64,000 nucleotides of DNA from Chitinophagales bacterium. GTDB taxonomy: Bacteria; Bacteroidota; Bacteroidia; Chitinophagales; UBA10324. Of this stretch, positions 27,581 to 37,122 are shown one piece after another. Below the pieces are notes generated by a model. It ran no database searches. It was not told the origin of the DNA and was given only the letters and a program-made list of their open reading frames with translations. The stretch is taken from contig JACDDS010000006.1 in assembly GCA_013816805.1 (NCBI GenBank), forward strand, positions 1 through 64,000. The letters run 5' to 3'. Numbering within the stretch: position 1 is the first letter of the stretch; every line of letters begins with the position of its first letter. The position numbers and the translations under genes were made by a program.

Positions 27581-29668
27581 CTATTGCTTAATAATTTTAT
27601 TCTCGTAAATTTTTCCTGCTAAATTGATCCGGCTTAAATAAACTCCTTTTGCATAATCTGAGAAATCCAGGTTAATTTTATTATCACCTGCATAAAGAGA
27701 AAGATTCTTATGTATTACTATGTTTCCAAGGATATCATAAATAACAACATCTGCATCTTTATCTTCATTTAAGTTGATGTTAAGAATCGTGTAATTCGAA
27801 AATGGAACAGGATAAAAATTTATTAACTCATTACCTGACGTTGCGTTTTCCATTTTGCCGGCAAGACATTGAGACGGTATAAAACGCTGCGGAAAAGGAT
27901 AAACTTGTGCAAAATAAGCATCGGGTTGAATAGAGTTTTGGCTGTTGCAACCACCGGCAGGGCAATGAAATGCACTGTATTCAATAGGAATATTTCCATT
28001 CTTTTTTGTCTTTATGCCCTTAGTAGAATAAATTATAAACAGTGAGCCATTTGGTCCCGACTCTAAACCAGGGTTATAGCTTTTTTGTACAAGCACATCA
28101 TTTTGTTTAATGTCAGTTTCATCATTCTCACCACCCAAATACATGAAGGAGCTTAATTTTTGATTTGCTGTTGGATTAGCCGGATCATTCGTTAAAACAG
28201 CAATAAATGCATCGCGCTTGTTTTCATTGTTGTTTCCATTAATGCTTTTGCTGAGGAAATAAGCTGTAGAATCTTTTGAAGGAAGATCAGCGCTGTAAGT
28301 AAGTCCGGCTATTGCAACAGAATCACGCCCATCAGCAGAATTATTGGAATGAAACGCGCGAACACTTTTTGCAAAATCATCTTTTTCGCCGCCAAAATAG
28401 GTAAAGAAATCCAGCGATACTGTAACAGGATTAAACGAAGAAATGTGAAATTTGGTTAAAAAGCAATCTATTCCCAAATTCTTTTGAGGTTGGTATGCAT
28501 TGCTGGTGGGTGAAAACGTTCCTGAATTATCGGGGCTGCTTTGAGTTTGACCTGTCCAATAAATATCGTAATTACGTGTAATATCTGTTCCGCGTCCGCG
28601 ATCCGCTGCAGAACCACCGAAGTAAGTGCTCCAGTCAGGATTATTTGATAAGTTCTTTATATTCCAAATGAGCATAAAAGCGTCAGGCGATTTACCGTCA
28701 GTGCCTCCCCCATAGGTATTATCATAATAGTTTGATCCCGGAGGAACAATGCCGGTTGAGCTTTCCGTAGTACCACTGAGGATTAAATAGCGAGCAGCAT
28801 TTTTGTAAATAATCTGAATATCATGACCGCGATCGCTGTTATTTCCTCCATAATAAGAAAAATATTGTAGTGTGTTTAGACATGAATCCAAACAGCCTAT
28901 AAACATATCGCCTACACCTGAGAGATCGCTTTTAAATGGGGTAAACGAATAGCTTGAATAATTAAGCCATGCAGGACTTTCGGTGTATCCGTTAAAATAG
29001 ACTTTGTGGGAAATTGTATCTACAGCAATGCCAAGAATCTGATCACGGCCGATTCCGCCAAAAAAAGTCCATCTTACCAGTTGACCGGTCACTGCATTGT
29101 ACTTTGCGATAAACCCATCCCACTTGTCATTATTAGTTGTTTGAAAAACGGAGCTGCATCCGCCCACACATGCCTGACCGGCAATGTTAACTTGTTTCTT
29201 TGTGCCATTCACTTCACCCGCAATATAAATCCATGTTTGATCGCCCACTCTATCGAGCGCGGCACAATAAGCATATTCAGTAGAAGCAGAACTGCCGAAG
29301 TAGCGAATCCAGTTATACTTTTGACAAGAGGGATTATAGCTTGCTACAAATGCATCGCCGCTTCCTCCGGAATAAGAACCATCGCAATTCGCAAAGCCTA
29401 ATGTATCACTTTTGCTACGACCAACAATAAAAACGTCATTCAGGTAGTAGTAAATTCTTTCACCCAAATCTTCCTTTGCGAAATCAGAATCGGAAATAGT
29501 ATCATCAAAATACCTGCCCCATGCAATTTGCGCCGGCTGACTAACCGCCTGAGCCTTTACAGATGATTGATAAAAAGAAAAATAGACAATGGTTAATGAA
29601 ACACATTTACCTAAGAAGGACATTTGCTTCTTTAACAATAAATATAAATCGTTAGAAAAGTTTTTCAT
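27581..29668 (-). CDS. T9SS-secreted beta-propeller-like protein (SBBP-type repeats)
   Basis: 695 residues. The N terminus has a hydrophobic signal segment (SLTIVYFSFYQSSVKAQAV). The body repeats the pattern WxxYFGGxxxDxxxxI (for example WSTYFGGSAADRGRGTDITR, DFFTYFGGEKDDFAKSV and FSYYGGNNSDRGHDIQI), which fits SBBP-type beta-propeller repeats of Bacteroidota surface proteins. The last ~85 residues (LINFYPVPFSNYTILNINLN, then DILGNIVIH and KGVYLSRI) are a type A T9SS sorting domain. It is probably exported and attached to the cell surface. Ligand or substrate is unknown. It converges with the AlkB gene. Confidence 0.87.
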   Translation of the reverse strand: MKNFSNDLYLLLKKQMSFLGKCVSLTIVYFSFYQSSVKAQAVSQPAQIAWGRYFDDTISDSDFAKEDLGERIYYYLNDVFIVGRSKSDTLGFANCDGSYSGGSGDAFVASYNPSCQKYNWIRYFGSSASTEYAYCAALDRVGDQTWIYIAGEVNGTKKQVNIAGQACVGGCSSVFQTTNNDKWDGFIAKYNAVTGQLVRWTFFGGIGRDQILGIAVDTISHKVYFNGYTESPAWLNYSSYSFTPFKSDLSGVGDMFIGCLDSCLNTLQYFSYYGGNNSDRGHDIQIIYKNAARYLILSGTTESSTGIVPPGSNYYDNTYGGGTDGKSPDAFMLIWNIKNLSNNPDWSTYFGGSAADRGRGTDITRNYDIYWTGQTQSSPDNSGTFSPTSNAYQPQKNLGIDCFLTKFHISSFNPVTVSLDFFTYFGGEKDDFAKSVRAFHSNNSADGRDSVAIAGLTYSADLPSKDSTAYFLSKSINGNNNENKRDAFIAVLTNDPANPTANQKLSSFMYLGGENDETDIKQNDVLVQKSYNPGLESGPNGSLFIIYSTKGIKTKKNGNIPIEYSAFHCPAGGCNSQNSIQPDAYFAQVYPFPQRFIPSQCLAGKMENATSGNELINFYPVPFSNYTILNINLNEDKDADVVIYDILGNIVIHKNLSLYAGDNKINLDFSDYAKGVYLSRINLAGKIYENKIIKQ

Positions 29669-29952
29669 ATGAAAAAATGTAAGAGAGGGTGAACAAAAAA
29701 TCAGTATTAAAAGTATTTTGCCTGCCTTGTTTCAAATATTGAACAAGGCCGCTAACTTCAGACAGTCACGCGTAAGAAAGGTTTAATGACAGAAAAAAGT
29801 TCAGCAAAAAAACCTGCAATTTTTGTAAAATATAGAAGAAGATAAATTAACTGCTGTGGGATAATTGCTGCGAAAATCCACTGAGGGTAACTTATTCTTG
29901 TTGCAATTCTGAATGCAGATTTCGTATTTAAAAATAAAGACAGGATGCTCTG

Positions 29953-31353
29953 TTAATTTTCTTTCACTTCACTCACTAATTTTTGCAGCGATGCTTTTGC
30001 ATCACCAAACAGCATTCGGGTTTTGGGCTCATAAAAAAGTTCATTTTCGATACCTGCATAGCCTGCATTCATGCTCCGCTTCATCACAATTACATTACGG
30101 GCATTCTCGACTTCCAGGATTGGCATTCCATAGATGGGGGAGGATTTATCATTTTTGGCAGCCGGGTTTACCACATCATTTGCACCTACCACAATTACTG
30201 CGTCGGTAGAAGAAAATTCAGCATTGGCATCATCCATTTCTAATAGTTTATCATACGAAACATCTGCTTCTGCAAGTAATACGTTCATATGACCGGGCAT
30301 CCGGCCTGCTACAGGATGAATGGCATACTTTACCTCTACACCCTTTTCTTCCAGCAGCTTTTCCAATTCATGAACGGTATGCTGTGCCTGAGCCACTGCT
30401 AAGCCATACCCCGGAATAATCAATACTTTTTTGGAATAACTCAACAGCACACCTGCATCCGAAACAGAGATCTCCTTAATAGCTCCTTTCTCATTTGTAT
30501 TTGCTCCTGCAACTCCCTGATTTTTTCCAAAGGAGCCAATGATCACGTTTAACAGCGATCTATTCATGGCACGGCACATTAAAAGGGTAAGAATAGTTCC
30601 TGCAGAGCCAACGAGAATTCCTCCGGTGAGCATTACCTGGTTATTATAAATAAAGCCTGCGCACGCCGCTGCTACGCCCGTAAATGAATTCAATAAAGAA
30701 ATAACAACAGGCATGTCCGCCCCTCCGATAGGCAAAACGAATAGTACACCATACAAAAGACACATTCCGACCATCACCGAAAGCACCGTCATATTCTGGT
30801 AGTCAATAGCAATAAGATAAACACCTATTGCAATAGTTACGGCCAGTACAAATAAATTAACAATGGACTGACCCTGGAAATTTTTATCACCCAGGTTTCC
30901 ATTTAATTTGCCAAACGCAATCATACTTCCTGAAAAAGAAACAGTACCTATCAATAAACCTGCAAGTATTACTGCAATAATGTTCCACTCACCTGACACA
31001 AAAGGATGACGCTGATATTCAATTACAGAAATAATAGCTGCGCAGGCACCACCCATTCCATTAAAAAGAGAAACCATTTGGGGCATATCAGTCATTTTCA
31101 CCTTTCTTGCAGCTATAGTCCCCAGCAGAGAACCAATGATAATCCCACTGAAAATCCAGACAAAGTTGTGTAGAGGGTTGCCACTCAAATCCCTGTAAAA
31201 AAATATGGTAGCTGCAATTGCAAGCACCATACCTGCCGCCGCTACCAGGTTTCCTCGTCGGGCAGTTTCAGGATGGCTCAACAATTTTAACCCCAGAATA
31301 AACGTAACTGAGCCAATTAAATAAGCAATCCACAGTATGCTGTTTTCCATCAT
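29953..31353 (-). CDS. pntB: NAD(P) transhydrogenase subunit beta
   Basis: 466 residues. The N-terminal ~270 residues are membrane helices of the proton channel; the C-terminal domain III binds NADP(H), with IIPGYGLAVAQAQ, HPVAGRMPGHMNVLLAEA and VVGANDVVNPAA as family motifs. Together with PntAA and PntAB it forms the proton-driven enzyme that reduces NADP+ with NADH. The order pntAA-pntAB-pntB on the minus strand, 15 bases from pntAB, shows one operon. Confidence 0.97.
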   Translation of the reverse strand: MMENSILWIAYLIGSVTFILGLKLLSHPETARRGNLVAAAGMVLAIAATIFFYRDLSGNPLHNFVWIFSGIIIGSLLGTIAARKVKMTDMPQMVSLFNGMGGACAAIISVIEYQRHPFVSGEWNIIAVILAGLLIGTVSFSGSMIAFGKLNGNLGDKNFQGQSIVNLFVLAVTIAIGVYLIAIDYQNMTVLSVMVGMCLLYGVLFVLPIGGADMPVVISLLNSFTGVAAACAGFIYNNQVMLTGGILVGSAGTILTLLMCRAMNRSLLNVIIGSFGKNQGVAGANTNEKGAIKEISVSDAGVLLSYSKKVLIIPGYGLAVAQAQHTVHELEKLLEEKGVEVKYAIHPVAGRMPGHMNVLLAEADVSYDKLLEMDDANAEFSSTDAVIVVGANDVVNPAAKNDKSSPIYGMPILEVENARNVIVMKRSMNAGYAGIENELFYEPKTRMLFGDAKASLQKLVSEVKEN

Positions 31354-31368
31354 GTGACTGATTGAAAT

Positions 31369-31677
31369 TTATTTTTTCTTCTTAAACATCTCCAGCATCC
31401 GATCGGTCACCACAAAACCTCCCACCACATTTAATGTTCCCAGAATTACTGCGAAAAAGCCCAGTATTAAGGCAAGATAATTAGTTTGTTCTGCACTTCC
31501 CATTACGATAATAGCACCTATAATTACCACTCCATGAATAGCATTGGCGCCTGACATAAGCGGTGTATGAAGAACAGTAGGTACATGAGAAATTATTTCG
31601 ATACCCAGGAATATGGATAGAATAATAATAAATACCATATCACGGTTCTCATATAAAAAATGTATTGGCGAATGCAT
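31369..31677 (-). CDS. pntAB: NAD(P) transhydrogenase alpha part 2 (membrane)
   Basis: 102 residues with three membrane helices (YENRDMVFIIILSIFLGIEI and VVIIGAIIVMGSAEQ among them). It is the short membrane piece that in E. coli is the C-terminal part of PntA; here it is a separate gene, as in Rhodospirillum and many Bacteroidota. HTPLMSGANAIHGVVIIGAI is a strong family signature. Confidence 0.95.
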   Translation of the reverse strand: MHSPIHFLYENRDMVFIIILSIFLGIEIISHVPTVLHTPLMSGANAIHGVVIIGAIIVMGSAEQTNYLALILGFFAVILGTLNVVGGFVVTDRMLEMFKKKK

Positions 31678-31788
31678 ATCAAATCTGTTTGTTAAATTAA
31701 TTAATCTTAAAATATTGATACAAAATGCCAGGTGACCGGCTCTTATTACATCTGATTAAAATAAGTCACCAATGTGCACCATTCCATA

Positions 31789-32922
31789 TTACACAGCATG
31801 AGATTTCAAAAATTCCCTGACACGTGGATTGATAATTTCTTTATGAAAGGTGATGCAGGTGCCTTTAACAATATCATCCTCCATATTGATAATGACTTGT
31901 CCATCTTTTAAGATCAACTTTAAAAAATTCAGAACATTTTTTCCAAACATTTTACTTGCATCTGCAGGCATAGTTGAAGGAAGATTTGAGTTACCGATAA
32001 TGGTTATTCCATTGGTTGTGGTAATTGTTTCACCGTTTACTGTAAGTTCACAATTTCCGCCGGTAGATGAAGCAAGGTCAACAATTACAGAACCCGGTTT
32101 CATGGCATCTAATGTTGCTTGAGGAATCAATAGAGGAGCTTTTTTGCCGGGTATCTGGGCAGTTGTGATTATGATATCTGATTTTACTGCAGAGTCGTGT
32201 ATTTTTTGTTTTTGTCTTTCCAGGAATTCCTTTGATTGTTCAATGGCATAGCCACCCGCTGCTGCAGATTCAGCAGCGCCTTCTACTTCAATAAACTTAG
32301 CACCAAGTGAGTTCACCTCTTCCTTTACTGCGCTCCGTGTATCAAATACCTCCACTACAGCGCCTAACCTTTTTGCTGTTGCAATTGCCTGCAACCCGGC
32401 AACGCCAGCGCCAAGAATAAGTACCTTGGAAGGTGCAATGCTGCCAGCAGCTGTCATAAGCATTGGAAAAAATCTGGAATGGGAGTTTGCTGCCACAAGA
32501 ACTGCTTTATAACCTGCCACGGTAGCCTGCGAAGAAAGAACATCCATGGATTGAGCACGTGTGGTTCTTGGAACCATATCCATGCTGAAGGAGGTGAGAT
32601 TTAATTCTAATAATTGAAATACAATGCTGCTGTTAAGCAAAGGTTGAAAAACAGCAATCAGTACGGATTCTGCCTTCATCCTTTTTAAATCTGAATCCGC
32701 AGGGCACACAATACCTAAAACAAGGTCAGATGTAAGAACCTTATCCCTTGAAGAAATAGTTGCACCCGCGGTTTGATAAATAGCATCTGATACATAAGAC
32801 CGGGAACCGGCCTCACTTTCAACCTGCACCTCAAAGTTTAATTTTTTTAGTTGTACTACGATTTCAGGCAGAGCAGCAACCCGGTTTTCATTAGCTGGTT
32901 CTTTTAAAATACCGATGACCAT
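31789..32922 (-). CDS. pntAA: NAD(P) transhydrogenase alpha part 1 (NAD-binding)
   Basis: 377 residues, soluble domain I. It resembles alanine dehydrogenase: IGILKEPANENRVAALPEIV at the N terminus, KVLILGAGVAGLQAIATAKR for NAD binding, VEVFDTRSAVKEEVNSLGA and the RTTRAQSMDVLSSQA loop that distinguishes transhydrogenase from alanine dehydrogenase. First gene of the pnt operon, 111 bases before pntAB and 107 bases after coaD on the same strand. Confidence 0.96.
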   Translation of the reverse strand: MVIGILKEPANENRVAALPEIVVQLKKLNFEVQVESEAGSRSYVSDAIYQTAGATISSRDKVLTSDLVLGIVCPADSDLKRMKAESVLIAVFQPLLNSSIVFQLLELNLTSFSMDMVPRTTRAQSMDVLSSQATVAGYKAVLVAANSHSRFFPMLMTAAGSIAPSKVLILGAGVAGLQAIATAKRLGAVVEVFDTRSAVKEEVNSLGAKFIEVEGAAESAAAGGYAIEQSKEFLERQKQKIHDSAVKSDIIITTAQIPGKKAPLLIPQATLDAMKPGSVIVDLASSTGGNCELTVNGETITTTNGITIIGNSNLPSTMPADASKMFGKNVLNFLKLILKDGQVIINMEDDIVKGTCITFHKEIINPRVREFLKSHAV

Positions 32923-33029
32923 AAGATGAATAATTACAAGATATCTATAGATGACGTGGCCTTGTAAAAAGGTAAAAATATTAAATAATTAAAAACAAAC
33001 TAAAGTATATTGCGGGTATCTACTCTAAT

Positions 33030-33500
33030 CTAATGATGTACAGATGTTTCAATCTCTTCAGGAATAAAAGGTGAAGCATCACCTCCATTCACAATTACAT
33101 CACGAACTATAGAAGATGAAACGGAAGCTAATGAAGGGTTGGCCAAAAGGAAAATGGTGTCAATTTTTCTGCTTAAAACACGGTTGGTATGTGAAATTGC
33201 TCGCTCGAATTCAAAATCGCCGGAGCCCCTGATGCCGCGCAAAATAAATTGGGCTTGCTGTTGATCACAGAAATTTACAGTGAGCCCTGTATAGCTCTGT
33301 ATAAAAATTTTAGGTTCGAATTCGAAGATCTTTTTTATCCACTCTATTCTTTTCTCAATAGAAAACAGATACTGCTTCTGTGAATTGATTCCGACACCTA
33401 TTACAATTTTATCAAAAAGAGGAAGCCCGCGGTTAATTATATCCACGTGCCCAATGGTAATCGGATCAAAAGAGCCTGGAAAAACTGCAATTTTATTCAT
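33030..33500 (-). CDS. coaD: Phosphopantetheine adenylyltransferase
   Basis: 156 residues, normal for CoaD, which makes dephospho-CoA from 4'-phosphopantetheine and ATP. The nucleotidyl-transfer motif is AVFPGSFDPITIGHVDII (TxGH type), with the later FILRGIRGSGDFEFERAI and SVSSSIVRDV. It follows rsmD by 17 bases in a DUF3822-rsmD-coaD row that recurs in Bacteroidota. Confidence 0.97.
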   Translation of the reverse strand: MNKIAVFPGSFDPITIGHVDIINRGLPLFDKIVIGVGINSQKQYLFSIEKRIEWIKKIFEFEPKIFIQSYTGLTVNFCDQQQAQFILRGIRGSGDFEFERAISHTNRVLSRKIDTIFLLANPSLASVSSSIVRDVIVNGGDASPFIPEEIETSVHH

Positions 33501-33517
33501 ATTTATATTGTCTGAAT

Positions 33518-34081
33518 TTAAGCGATATTTTCTGATCTGATTCTAGTTTCCTTTGAGAAGAAATGAAAAGTTGTTTGGCCGTAATTGCGAACTTGCAAAA
33601 GATGTGGATCCTTTTCAAAAGAGTATTTAGAAGAAGTTTCAAGAATAAACCATCCTTTTTCTTTTAAAATATCCTTTGATAATAATTTTTCAGGTAATTT
33701 ATCAATGGTATCTAAGGAATAAGGGGGACCGGCAAATATAATGTCAAATTGCTCCTTATTGTAATCAATAAACTTGAGGACATCAGCTTTTTGAACTCTT
33801 ATGGAATCTATTTTCCATTCCTTTTTTAATTTGTTAATGAATTCTACAGCACCCTGGTCTTTTTCAATTGAAACGATATGCTTACAGCCCCGTGATGCAA
33901 ATTCCAAGCTTAAATTTCCGGTACCACTAAAAAGATCCAGAAAGCTTACTTCTTCAAAATCAAAATAATTATTAAGAATATTAAAGAGACCTGTTTTAGC
34001 AAAATCCGTGGTAGGCCGTGTTGGTAAATTACCAGGTGGATAAAATTTTCTTCCTCCTAAAGTTCCACCAATAACTCTCAT
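33518..34081 (-). CDS. rsmD: 16S rRNA guanine-966 N2-methyltransferase RsmD
   Basis: 187 residues from the start chosen here, MRVIGGTLGGRKFYPPG, which fits the family N terminus. An earlier in-frame ATG at 34174 would add a hydrophobic stretch coded inside the 3' end of the DUF3822 gene and is unlikely. The SAM site is in FLDLFSGTGNLSLEFASRG and the catalytic motif is FAGPPY (NPPY-like) at about 124. The start lies one base after the stop of the upstream gene (TAATATG), indicating coupled translation. Confidence 0.94.
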   Translation of the reverse strand: MRVIGGTLGGRKFYPPGNLPTRPTTDFAKTGLFNILNNYFDFEEVSFLDLFSGTGNLSLEFASRGCKHIVSIEKDQGAVEFINKLKKEWKIDSIRVQKADVLKFIDYNKEQFDIIFAGPPYSLDTIDKLPEKLLSKDILKEKGWFILETSSKYSFEKDPHLLQVRNYGQTTFHFFSKETRIRSENIA

Positions 34082-34082
34082 A

Positions 34083-34943
34083 TTAGATGCATAATAAATT
34101 AAAATAATAATGATCAGGAAAAGAATAATCACGATCATATTTCCACTTGGTAACTCGCTGTCCGAACTCGACAAAGCGAATGTATTTGAATATCAAATGG
34201 AATAATGAAGATTGTTTTTCTATTTCTCCTAACAAAATCAGCTTATCTTTTTCCGGGTCAAGGTGAAGCTGCTTGTATGTAAATAGTACGTGGTAAACAA
34301 AGTCTTCAGGAGTAGCATAAGAGAAATTATTGCAAAAATGTAAGGTTTCATTTTTTATATAAATAATCTGCAGACTACACTGTTGTACATAGGTGTAAAC
34401 TATTCCTGTTTCATCACTTTTACTTATTGTAAGAAGCTCAGTGATAAGTGTTGTAAGTGAATGATTAATTGCTGCACCCGGAAAATATTCTGTACACAGT
34501 TGCATAAAAGCCGGTGACAGACCATACATTATTGTAAAATCCTGTCTTTGAAATTCATCAGATCTTACTTCCAAAGTTTGATTTTGTGAAGTATTGAAAG
34601 TAAATAATTCTGAATCATTAATATTATAAAACAGTGAGGGTATAAAAGTAAATTGTGAATTAAAAACCGAAATTCTTTTTTGGTTGAAATTCTGCTGGAG
34701 AAAGCTATCTTCCTGTGCTATAGATTTCAAGTTCACTGCAATATCTGTATTCACTTTACTTGTAAACCGGAACGGTTGAATAATGTATATTTTTTTAGAT
34801 TTCAAATCGGCTATGTGATACATTAGTTGCTCCGGTGTAATCAGCAAACAAAAAATGCAATCATCAGGATTAAGAGAATTAAAATCCTGCGATGCATAAG
34901 ATATACCTGCTGTTATCTTTGCTGATCTTATTAATTCATTCAT
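34083..34943 (-). CDS. DUF3822 family protein
   Basis: 286 residues, typical of DUF3822, a Bacteroidota family of unknown role that is almost always next to rsmD and coaD. The protein has an actin-like/ASKHA look in predicted strands (for example TGIVYTYVQQCSLQIIYIKN and KDKLILLGEIEKQS), but no nucleotide site is clearly seen. A terminator of the thioredoxin-fold gene lies just upstream, so this gene begins its own transcript. Confidence 0.85.
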   Translation of the reverse strand: MNELIRSAKITAGISYASQDFNSLNPDDCIFCLLITPEQLMYHIADLKSKKIYIIQPFRFTSKVNTDIAVNLKSIAQEDSFLQQNFNQKRISVFNSQFTFIPSLFYNINDSELFTFNTSQNQTLEVRSDEFQRQDFTIMYGLSPAFMQLCTEYFPGAAINHSLTTLITELLTISKSDETGIVYTYVQQCSLQIIYIKNETLHFCNNFSYATPEDFVYHVLFTYKQLHLDPEKDKLILLGEIEKQSSLFHLIFKYIRFVEFGQRVTKWKYDRDYSFPDHYYFNLLCI

Positions 34944-34980
34944 ATTTATAAATGCCCGAACAGGGTAAAATTATATGCAC

Positions 34981-35007
34981 AAAAAAACTCAATCCGGTAG
35001 GATTGAG
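34981..35007 (-). terminator. Terminator after the thioredoxin-fold gene
   Basis: Read on the minus strand, CTCAATCC (35007-35000), loop TACC and GGATTGAG (34995-34988) are followed by seven T. The plus-strand reading also ends in a T-rich run, so it may work both ways. Confidence 0.9.
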
Positions 35008-35032
35008 CTTTTGTATTTTTTTTGATTAAATT

Positions 35033-35563
35033 TTATTGTTTGCTGTCTTTACTTACACTGCTTAAATAGGTATTCCAGTCTTCTTTTTGATAATGGTTCT
35101 CACCAAAGTACTTTAACACATTTATCAATTGATCTGAAGGCATATAACCCGGGACTATTGAAAGTACTTCAAAGTTTTCGCTCAGGAAGGTAGTAGTTGG
35201 GTACCCCGGGGACTGGCTGAGGAAATTGGTGGCAACATTATTTATTTTTTTAGAGGGATCGTAGCTGTAGTCTTTTCCCTGAAAAGTAATTTTGTCTTTA
35301 GATTCTGCATTTAATTTTACAGCATAGAAATTATCATTAATGTACTTAACTATATCTTCATTTTTATATGTAGTCGCATCAAGCCTCTTACACCATCCGC
35401 ACCAATCAGTATAAATATCAATAATTATTTTTTTGGGCTGTTGTTTAGCTGCCTGCTCGGCTTCAGAAATAGACATCCATTTTATATTGCTGCTTATTTG
35501 AGCGTATATATGCGGAGAGACTGATAAGGCTAATGCAAATAAAATAATTTTAAACTTCTTCAT
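35033..35563 (-). CDS. Secreted thioredoxin-fold protein
   Basis: 176 residues with a signal peptide (about 1-21, ending SPHIYAQ). The active site CGWC is at residues 55-58 in YTDWCGWCKRLD, and the cis-Pro loop appears in SQSPGYPTTTFLSENFEVL. It belongs to the thioredoxin_7/DUF255-like group, and probably reduces or isomerises disulfides in the periplasm. No partner gene is adjacent apart from the Hpt gene 48 bases upstream. A strong terminator follows. Confidence 0.92.
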   Translation of the reverse strand: MKKFKIILFALALSVSPHIYAQISSNIKWMSISEAEQAAKQQPKKIIIDIYTDWCGWCKRLDATTYKNEDIVKYINDNFYAVKLNAESKDKITFQGKDYSYDPSKKINNVATNFLSQSPGYPTTTFLSENFEVLSIVPGYMPSDQLINVLKYFGENHYQKEDWNTYLSSVSKDSKQ

Positions 35564-35611
35564 ATCTGTTATTTAGTAGGATAAACGAATTTCTGAGAAA
35601 ATAATTTCAAT

Positions 35612-35974
35612 TCACGATAAAGTTACTAAAGTTTCAATTAATTCACTAAAGGCATACCCGAGCTGCACATCAAGTTCATTTGAAAGAAAAGGAATCTGGT
35701 CAAATGAATTTTCAGATATTATGTTGTCTTCTATCCGTGCAAGTATAGGTTCAATTGACGACATGCCCATAAAAACTACCTGAGGTTTTAAAGAATGAGC
35801 AGCTGCTTTTACACCATTCCAATTTCCGGAAGTTGTATGTTTTTTTATGAGCTCCAATTGCTCAGGTGCCGATTCTAAAAACATGTGAATATAATTTACC
35901 ATTTTATTCTGATCATTATGACAGAATTCCCTGAGAAATTGCAGGTTGACCAATTTCATAGTTTTTGTGCTCAT
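35612..35974 (-). CDS. Hpt-domain phosphotransfer protein
   Basis: 120 residues forming a single histidine phosphotransfer domain. The phosphorylated His is probably His60 in GVKAAAHSLKPQVVFMGM, preceded by MVNYIHMFLESAPEQLELI. It would shuttle a phosphoryl group between a hybrid kinase and a receiver. No kinase is encoded in this window; the nearest receiver is the divergent LytTR regulator 433 bases away. Confidence 0.88.
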   Translation of the reverse strand: MSTKTMKLVNLQFLREFCHNDQNKMVNYIHMFLESAPEQLELIKKHTTSGNWNGVKAAAHSLKPQVVFMGMSSIEPILARIEDNIISENSFDQIPFLSNELDVQLGYAFSELIETLVTLS

Positions 35975-36407
35975 ATCCTGATAAACAGATTGTAATTATT
36001 AAACAAAAAATAAATAAAATTTAAATTATTTCACTTTTAAAAAATAGAACTTATAATTATTAGATGGTATATGTATTAGTAATACGAAAACAAAAAAAGA
36101 AAGTTTAATCTTTGATGTCAAATTAAAAATGTTCCATACAGAAACATTTCTTAAATAATATTTATAATTTATTTTATAATATTTAATATATTTCACGTTC
36201 ATTTTACTGAAAAAGAAAACGGGGCTTTTAACCCCGTTTAATTAGATTTAGTCATAATTAAGAAGATAATTTCTTCATAGTATAATGTTAGTATTGTACC
36301 AAAACCGGTATAAACATACTTGTACTCTTTACTGAAATGAGCTATAAATCTGCGGAGGCCTTAAGATAATCTGCCAAAACCCTTAAATTCACGACCAATT
36401 AACCGTT
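35975..36407. other. AT-rich gene-free region between Hpt and LytTR genes
   Basis: No gene is seen; about 35975-36200 is extremely AT-rich. A hairpin at 36217-36239 is the main structure. Upstream of the LytTR gene, TTG at 36320-36322 and TAAATCTG at 36345-36352 form a possible promoter with a 22-base spacer and one mismatch in the -7 box. Confidence 0.45.
36217..36239. terminator. Orphan terminator-like hairpin
   Basis: AAACGGGG (36217-36224) and CCCCGTTT (36232-36239) pair perfectly with a 7-base loop. On the minus strand it is followed by TTTCTTTTT. It lies between two divergent genes, so no coding transcript ends here by design; it may end a small RNA or be an attenuator in the Hpt leader. 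Confidence 0.5.
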
Positions 36408-37100
36408 ATGAAGATCAGCTGTATTGCGGTAGATGATGTGAAGTTGAACCGGGAAGCCATGCTTGATCTTATAAGTTCTGCTGAGTTTATGGAGGTAGTT
36501 GGAAGTTGCACGACTGCCTTGGAAGCATCTACTCTTCTAAAAGATTTACAACCCGATGTTATATTTCTTGATATAGAGATGCCGGGAATGTCAGGCCTTG
36601 AATTAATAAAAACGCTAGTCCATCCGCCCTTAATTGTACTTTCTACTTCACATAAAGAATTTGCTGCAGAAGGATTTGAAATGAATGTTTTTGATTATCT
36701 CGTGAAGCCGGTTACTCACGAGCGCTTTCTGAAATGTGTCAATAAGATATATGAATATTTTAAGAAAAAAAGACCCCTTTCAGGTGATCAAATATTTATT
36801 AAATCAAATAATAAGTTTATAAAGGTGAAGTTGAATGAAATTCTATATGTAGAAGCTATGAGGGATTTCGTGGTTTTATATACAGATAAAGTGAAATTGG
36901 TGACACTTATGAACCTGAAGGAATTTACCACACAGCTGCCTGAAAATCAATTTTTAAGAATTCACCGGTCCTATTTAATCCCGATAAATCGTGTTGAGTC
37001 AATAGAAGGTAATGTGGTGAAAATTCAAAACCATGAAATTCCTATCGGTGAAAGTTATCGGAATAAGGTATTAAATCAATTGTTGGGTAAGGATGATTAA
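36408..37100 (+). CDS. LytTR-family response regulator
   Basis: 230 residues: a receiver domain with the acceptor Asp55 in VIFLDIEMPGMSG and the signature YLVKPV in FDYLVKPVTHERF, followed by a LytTR DNA-binding domain (IFIKSNNKFIKVKLNEILYV, RIHRSYLIPINRVESI). Such regulators usually pair with a membrane LytS/YehU-type kinase, which is not encoded next to it. ubiX follows 22 bases downstream and could be on the same transcript. Confidence 0.95.
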   Translation: MKISCIAVDDVKLNREAMLDLISSAEFMEVVGSCTTALEASTLLKDLQPDVIFLDIEMPGMSGLELIKTLVHPPLIVLSTSHKEFAAEGFEMNVFDYLVKPVTHERFLKCVNKIYEYFKKKRPLSGDQIFIKSNNKFIKVKLNEILYVEAMRDFVVLYTDKVKLVTLMNLKEFTTQLPENQFLRIHRSYLIPINRVESIEGNVVKIQNHEIPIGESYRNKVLNQLLGKDD

Positions 37101-37122
37101 AGTTTAAATACTTAATATTCCG

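Noticed and set aside
34082-34174. Extended rsmD start with a predicted membrane helix
   Set aside because: The extra codons overlap the end of the DUF3822 gene and the family begins at MRVIGGTLGG (34081).
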